A DNA stretch of 64,000 nucleotides from Cocos nucifera. Taxonomy: Eukaryota; Streptophyta; Magnoliopsida; Arecales; Arecaceae. Each line of letters opens with the position of its first letter. Within the stretch, counting starts at the first letter, position 1. The position numbers and the translations under genes are program-made. The stretch spans positions 124,001-188,000 of the forward strand of contig QRFJ01000771.1 of the NCBI GenBank assembly GCA_006176705.1, given 5' to 3'. Of this stretch, positions 57,716 through 64,000 are shown piece after piece. The notes beneath the pieces are model-generated. The model was given only the letters and a program-made list of their open reading frames with translations. It was not told the origin of the DNA and did no database searches.

Positions 57716-58912
57716 AGGTTCTTTGACTCATTGCTATTCGGAGATCTTCTTCTCAAACCTGATCTATCTTCCGACACCACTATCTTGAATAAACTATTTT
57801 TTTAAAAAAATGGCATGTTGACTCACAATCACATTATAGTCTTCTAGAAGATAGAAATAATATTGTAACGACTCTTTAGGATATCCTATAAACCAAACTC
57901 TAAAGGACCTAGACTCTAACTTGTCTGTCTATTGTCTCTTCACATGGACTGGACAATCTTAAATTCTAAGATGACTTAGACTTAGTTCTTATCATGCTAT
58001 ATCTCATACGATGTGGTAGGAACGATTTTAAAGGAAACCCTATTTAATAAATAGATTGCAGCCATTAGACTATGTTTTCAAAGAAAATCAAGAAGATCCA
58101 TGAAGCTCATTATGGATCAGACCATATCCAATAGGGTTCAGCTTCTTCATTCTAAAATCTCATTGAGTTGAGGCATTCTAGGTGGAGTCCATTGTAAAAC
58201 TATGCCATTATCTTTGAGACAGTCCAAAAATTTTTGACTAAGGTATTTACCTCCTTGATCTGATCGAAGAATCTTAATGTATATTTTGGTTTATTTTTCT
58301 ACTTCGAGTCTGAATTTCTTGAACTTTTTAAAGGTTTCAGACTTATATCACATCAAATATATATATCCATACCGAGATAAATCATCAATAAAGATGATGA
58401 AGTAGACATTATTGCCTCTGGCTGATACATCAAATGGGCCACATACATCCATGTACCAGGGCAAGTAGGTCTGTGGCCCTTTCCCCATGTTCTATAAAAG
58501 GAAGCTTAGTCATTTTGCCATGAAGGCATGATTTACAAATCAAATATGACTCAAAAATTAACGAACTCAATAGCCTAGATTTCTCCAATTTGATAATTTT
58601 GCCTTCTACTATATGCCCTAGTCTAAAGTGCCATAGATACCTATCATTTAGACTATCACTAGGTCACTTTGATCCTATGGCATTTACGTTTTGCTCAGTA
58701 ATGAAAATAAAAACATCAATATGTAACTAGTAGAGACCATTAATCAAGAAACCACTTATAATTTCATTTTTTTCAAAAAGAATATTATAATGGTCCTTAA
58801 GAAAACTAATTACGTAGCCTTCCTGTACTAAACAAGAAGCAAAAATCAAATTCCTGCTTGCTGCAGGCATATAAAAATATTTTCTAAGTACTAAATCTAA
58901 ATTTGTCGGTAG

Positions 58913-59107
58913 TCAAAGAGGGTAGGTTCTCTCAACCACAGCAGCAACTCTTGCTCTATTCCCGATGTGCAGGATCATCTCACCATCCCTCAGCCTCTTG
59001 CTCTCCTCAAGATCCTGCATAGAAGTGCATAAGTGAGCACTAGAATCAGAGTCAAGTACCCAATTGGATGCAGAAGAAAACATAAGGTTAGATTCTATAA
59101 TGAGCAT
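58913..59107 (-). pseudogene. Copia-4 protease
   Basis: NWVLDSDSSAHLC: the DSG triad of the aspartic protease has become DSD, which should inactivate it. Upstream gag tail and zinc region (59,120-59,330) are frameshifted. Confidence 0.75.
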
Positions 59108-59437
59108 ACCTCTAGAAGGATTTGCTTCTTTTTTATTCTTCCGGCTGGCCAGGTATAAAGGGCAGTTCTGCTTCTAATAGTTGTCTGTATTATAATGGAA
59201 TCATTTTTCTTTGTCGACGGATTTCTTCTTCGACTCTTCCTTCTTTTTCTTCCCTACATCTATATTCTACTTCTTCGCAGACTTCTTCTTTCCAAAAGAC
59301 TTTCTCTTGAAAGAAGTCTGCTCCACAGCAAGCACTGAGTTCTTTAAACCTTTTAAAGAAAGGTCAGCAGTAACTAGCATATTCATCAATTCAGCTAAAG
59401 TATATTGTAGTTTATGCATATGGAAGTTCATGACGAA

Positions 59438-59962
59438 CTACCCATATGCATCAATCAAGGACTGCAAGATCACATCAACTTGTAAGTCCCTGTCTAGCTT
59501 GACACCAAACTTCTTAAGCTCTTCTAAGTCCTTGATCATTATTAGATAATGATCTTGGACCGACTGTCCATCATGTATTTGAGTCTTAAAAAATCTTCTA
59601 ATGACTTGATACTTGGCTGTGTGACTCTTTTCACCAAACAACTCTTGCAGGTGAGCCAACATTTGACGAGCAGTCATGATGTCCTCATGTTGGTGCTGAA
59701 GCTTATCAGACATTGAGCCCAACATGTAGTACCTAGCTTTATTATCTTCATTCATCCACTTTTTCAGAGATGCTATCTGTTCTATAGATGGACGGGCTGA
59801 TAAGGTGGGAAGGTCCTGATCTAATATATGAGTTAGCTTTTTGGAATCCAAAATAATTTTATAGTTTTGGAGCCAATCTTTGTAATTAGGTTTGGTCAGT
59901 CTATGGGTGTCTAGGATATGGGCTAGTTGATTAGACGCAGATATTTTTCTATAAAAAGTCAA
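59438..59962 (-). pseudogene. Copia-4 gag, N-terminal two thirds
   Basis: 174 codons without a stop, covering the UBN2-type gag: ISASNQLAHILDTHRLTKP, NYKDWLQNYKIILDSKKL, YMLGSMSDKLQHQHEDIM, LAHLQELFGEKSH, DLEELKKFGVKLDRDLQ. It has no ATG at the position used by copia-1 and -2 (Ile instead of Met); the frame extends upstream to a TTG. This is the only copy that shows the gag fold in one frame. Confidence 0.85.
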
Positions 59963-61830
59963 AGTTTCTAGTTAGATTTTGTAATTACACTTGATCAATT
60001 TATTTAGAAGTTTTATTTTTAAATAAATTAGGCTTCCACTATTTACTCGAATCCCTACATTCCCTTGGTAGAGATGCAAAAATCTCCATGATCAATTAAT
60101 TTTTATTGGATGGTGTGGTTCCACCAACTGGCTCGCCACCTCACCTAACAGTTATTGATGATGGGTCAACTGATGAGTAGACAACTCTTGTCCAATGATT
60201 TTCTAATCATGGTGCACCCAAATCTGATCTCTAATTTATGAAGCTCACCATGCCTGAAATATTACTCCACTTTTTTGTTAAGTTAAACTCACTATTTGCA
60301 CGAATTGAATTCCTGATTGGGTCCATCACCATATCTGAAATATTAAATCCAACACATCCTCCAACCCATAGCATCCAATGCTTAATAGATATGGTTGCAT
60401 ATTTTCGATGCAACTAAATCACTATAACCAGTCAAGAATAATCAACCTCGGAAAGGGCTCGCATATCTATAATGGTGGAAGATCGATGACTTAATATTTT
60501 CTTAGAAAGATTTGATTTAGATCTCTTTAAACTTGACTTGACTTAGTCATATCAATTATGACTAACCTAGCAGCATGGGTTAACTCAAATTATTAGCTAA
60601 CTCAAAACAAAATTGGGTCGACCCAAATAGCCAAGTAAGTGAGATCGGTGGAAGGGATATGCTATTAACTTGACAAGAATGCATTCAGGTCGAGTAGCTC
60701 CTAATTAAGAATAAGTCGATCATATCTGCCAAACTTATCTTAGACACCAAATTATCAAACTAGAACCAATCGGGTTAGCTTACAATTCAGGCTCGAACCA
60801 TGGAGCTAAATTAGTTCTTGACTTGGTTGACCACATGTTACTATGAGTTGACCTTGACACAGACTTAATCCTATTGGGCTAGTTAATTCTAAGCAATCTT
60901 GATCCCACCTAACCAACTCTTGATTCATTTCGATCAACCGCTAGGCCTAATTAAGCTACCCAAGTTGGAACCCAAATTTATGAAGGTGTCCTAGATCTAA
61001 AACTTCAAAATTTTTAGATCTAATTGATTTCATAATCTTAATTTTTAATTAAGTTTGGGTTCATAAACAGAAACATGGCAAAACTCCTAGGATTTCAGGA
61101 TCTAGGATTTTGCAGAAAAATAAGTTTTTGATTTTTGATTAAGGACAAATGCATAGCACCCCTACATGCCATATGAGCATCCTATCGAATAGGAAGAGAG
61201 GGCCTTTAAACTCTTCTTGCTCTTATAACTAGATGGTCAAGGAAAATGTCTTAATTAGAAATAATTACTATACTACAAAATAATAAGATCTACAACATGT
61301 ATCTCGTATAAAATCGTAGATCTAATCATGCATGTTCTATATACAACTCATGTATCAATCATTAAATCATAAATGCATGCTTTTAGATGTGATATATCAT
61401 ATATAATATCTAAAAAATAAAATTTTAAATTGATCACATCAAATAAAATTTTATTCTAGATAATTCATAGAACTATTCTACAACTAATCTAGGTATGCAT
61501 CTATCATATCTCATATGAACATTTAAATATTTAATTTTCTATTTTTTTGATTTAACTATAGTATTTATAACATCAAAAAAATAGAAATAAAAGAGATCTA
61601 AAATTATATTTAATCATATCAAAAAGAAAAATAACACTAGACTACACATAGAACAATTCTATACCTAGTCTAGACATGTATCTCATACATAATTGACATG
61701 ATTCTAATTTTTTTAATTTTTTGAGTTTAGATCTAATCACATTTGATGTGATATCTAAAATTCTTTAATATCATATTATAAAACTTTAAAAAAAAATTAG
61801 ATCTAAAATAGATCTGAAGAACTGCTAACC
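59963..61830 (-). other. Copia-4 untranslated leader
   Basis: 1.87 kb, same layout as the other leaders, AT-rich AGATCT-rich block from about 61,250. No gene seen. Confidence 0.7.
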
Positions 61831-61844
61831 TGGCTCTGATATCA
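61831..61844 (-). promoter_or_regulatory. Copia-4 primer-binding site
   Basis: TGATATCAGAGCCA on the minus strand, one change from the consensus. Confidence 0.85.
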
Positions 61845-61846
61845 GT

Positions 61847-64000
61847 TGAAGAAAAATTTATATTTTTCTGCCATAGGATCATTCAAATCCGATTAGATTT
61901 GAAGGGATATTTCAAAATTTTTTTAACAAACTCTAATTAGATTTGAAACTTCTTAGATCTGATCCCATAGATCTAATATTAAAAATTAATATAAAATAAA
62001 GTAGGAACAATAATTGTTACCTTTAGGATAAATTGCTTTTATCCTGATGATGATCTGCTAAAGTCCGGGGTTCTGGATGTAGCCATGCAAGTGCCTGGCC
62101 CCTATCGTAGTTTACTTAGGTAGGATTTGGATGCGATCTCCTTCTAGATCTGATTTTCAAAAATTAAATCTAGATCTGATTCACAGAGGCTTGCAAAATA
62201 GTTGATGAAGGCAGCGTGCTCGTCTCACGAACACATCGTATGTCTTCCTAATCCTTATGCTAAAACTTGGATCTTCCTTGCTGGATTCATCCAACTTCTT
62301 GAGAACAAAGAGGGGAGAGAGAAGACTAGAGGGAGGCATGGAAGTGAGGAGGGGCAGCCTTGTGGCATCATAGATGGGTGCAATAATGAAACCCTAGGCA
62401 CAAACAGGGTTTAAATAAACCTTGTTATGCTATGCTGTGCCACATCACTTCAACCAATCAAATTGCTAGATTCAATCAGATCTTAATCTGATTGCTGGAG
62501 TGATGTCACCTAATCCAATCAGGTTAGAGTCTCCTAGAATCCTCCATAGGTGGCATAGGTGGCACTATAGATGGATAGGCCCAAATACTTTGGCGCCAAA
62601 GAGTTTAAAACCATCAAGCAACCTTGAAGTCCCATCTATATGGGATTCCATCTCTTTTCCCCATGTGTGCACACCAACTAAGGGTGTGCACCCATTTTTG
62701 TGCATGAAGTCTAAGTGGGCGTGCGCCCTAAGGAGATGTCCAACGGGGGCATATGCCCCTACACCTTCTTTCCTGCATTGGAACATCTTATGTCCCGACA
62801 GTGATAGGAAATGGCAGGTGGTGATAGAAAATAGCAGGTGCCATCTTATTTCCATCTGGTGGATTAAGACAATCCTTTTCTAACCTAGGCAAGCTTCAGT
62901 TAGACAAGGACAAACCTATATAGGGTTTCTTAGTGAGCCCAAACCAATTTGGCTCAGCTGAGAAGAATCAAAAAGACTACAAAAGGAGAAAGATAGGCTC
63001 AATCATGTGCTTGCACGAATTTCTTAAATCTAATTGGATCTAATTCAAATCAATCAAATGGAGTTAGCTCGATTGATCACATCTAGATTCAAACCCTTAT
63101 TTGTATGACTCAATTAGATTCAGTTCTGTATGGTAATTAGATATGTCATGATCTCTATCATCGACATCATCGAAACACCTTTCGATGGACTAGAATTTTT
63201 TCGATTCATACAATTAGAATGATCGATCATCAAGATTATTCTAATTGCTCCCAAAATCCACTAGAGACACCTAGCAGTATATGATGGCAACTCATCAGAA
63301 TAGAAAACAAACCTCTCATTGCAGCTACCAGTGTGATTGGGTTCTTCTATCTTAAGCCTCGATAGGATTAGGATTAAGGTGAACTCGTCAAAACCAATAT
63401 CCATCATATGAATTAATCATTCAATTTGAGTCTGATGTGAAATCTTAATAGAAACTCTTTCTACTATCTTCACACTACCATGGCCATGGGCTTATGGACT
63501 CAATCTCATGATCATCATAGGGCTACTCCTCATCTACCGAGGAAGATAGATCTCCTATTAGTGTAATCCAATTCCTACAATGAATATGCTATAGCCAACA
63601 TACACCTCAAGATTTTGAATGGCTAGGAGATTGAGTTATGGTTTAGTTAAACTATAACACCCTCAAGATGAACTATCGATGCACCTTAGGTCAAAGAACT
63701 AGACATACCACAGTAGCATTGAGCATGTCATCGATGAGAAGGTAGACTTCCTTATGACTACTTGAGGTGGTCACACTCAGTGTCCTTACTCTCTAACAAG
63801 TATCTATACTCTCACTCTGGTGCCTCTACACTGTAGACTAAAGACTCATCAATCCTAAGAAAGCAATCGTACACCAACCTTCTGGATCGATCACCATCCT
63901 CATGATGATCCTATGGTCAGCAGTAATTTATGAGTTAATTATGAAAATTCATGTCTTAAATTTTTAACTCTTGAAATTATGAATTATCATTACTATTAAC
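61847..64000 (-). repeat. Copia-4 5' LTR, incomplete at the window edge
   Basis: 2,154 bp of an expected ~2.28 kb; the sense-strand start is beyond the window. TATTTAAA complement at 62,410-62,417. Confidence 0.9.

Larger units (their letters stand above)
55995..59962 (-). pseudogene. Copia-4 gag-pol polyprotein, heavily decayed
   Basis: Gag 59,438-59,962, protease 58,913-59,107, integrase about 57,800-58,650 (no long frame), RT 56,552-57,715, RNase H 56,072-56,400. The gag is the most readable in the window. RNase H reads LYYNNNG where copia-2 has LYCDNNG, losing a catalytic Asp. Frame breaks are many. Confidence 0.8.
47985..64000 (-). mobile_element. Copia-4: oldest copia element, split by D, runs off the window
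   Basis: Same family and orientation as copia-1 to -3 but the most diverged. 3' LTR 47,985-48,431 plus 54,162-55,989, internal region 55,990-61,846, 5' LTR from 61,847 to beyond the window. The five bases before it are CCCAT; the matching duplicate would lie outside. Confidence 0.9.

Noticed and set aside
1..64000. CRISPR arrays, bacterial operons, tRNA or rRNA genes
   Set aside because: No regularly spaced identical repeats; tRNA similarity is limited to the short primer-binding complements.

Overview
The window is an intergenic, heterochromatin-like stretch of a flowering-plant nuclear genome made almost entirely of LTR retrotransposons. Evidence: four large Ty1/copia elements with protease (DSGSS), integrase, reverse transcriptase (YVDD) and RNase H motifs, primer-binding sites complementary to initiator tRNA-Met, and several gag-only or pol-less elements, all AT-rich with no sign of a host gene. 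A monocot such as a palm is my guess only.

Layout of 1-45,160: a nest held together by matching 5-bp target-site duplications (TSDs). The oldest layer is a pol-less family I call B. Unit B-III (minus) has its 3' LTR split into 663-812, 10,829-10,850 and 30,999-31,847, and its 5' LTR at 44,182-45,160. B-III is interrupted by copia-1 (813-10,823, TSD TCATT/TCTTT), by B-I (plus, 10,851-30,993, TSD CATAC) and by copia-3 (32,042-42,456, TSD TGCAC). B-I is interrupted in its 3' LTR by B-II (minus, 14,028-30,887, TSD GTATC). B-II is interrupted in its 3' LTR by copia-2 (14,205-27,595, TSD CAAAC). The part left of 663 is another B internal region sharing the same LTR, so the oldest layer is a tandem LTR-internal-LTR-internal array.

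Layout of 45,161-64,000: 2.8 kb of unassigned sequence (45,161-47,984), then copia-4 (minus, 47,985 to beyond the window end), whose 3' LTR is split by element D (48,432-54,156, TSD CTTGA). D is a gag-only, Sirevirus-like, non-autonomous element.

All four copia elements read on the minus strand and share one plan: ~2.28-kb LTR, ~1.87-kb untranslated leader, gag-PR-INT-RT-RH polyprotein, polypurine tract, LTR. None encodes an intact polyprotein. Copia-2 is the youngest-looking but lacks protease. A 25-N gap (22,684-22,708) sits in copia-2 and is followed by ~4.3 kb of indel-riddled sequence that repeats copia-2's own gag, leader and 5' LTR. This is most simply an unpolished, uncollapsed assembly overlap, not biology.

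The most unusual signals are the B LTRs (extra primer-site copies inside the LTR, non-canonical TG...TA ends, an insertion hotspot), a conserved hairpin cluster in the copia U3, and arrays of GTCGAC-centred palindromes in the D LTRs.
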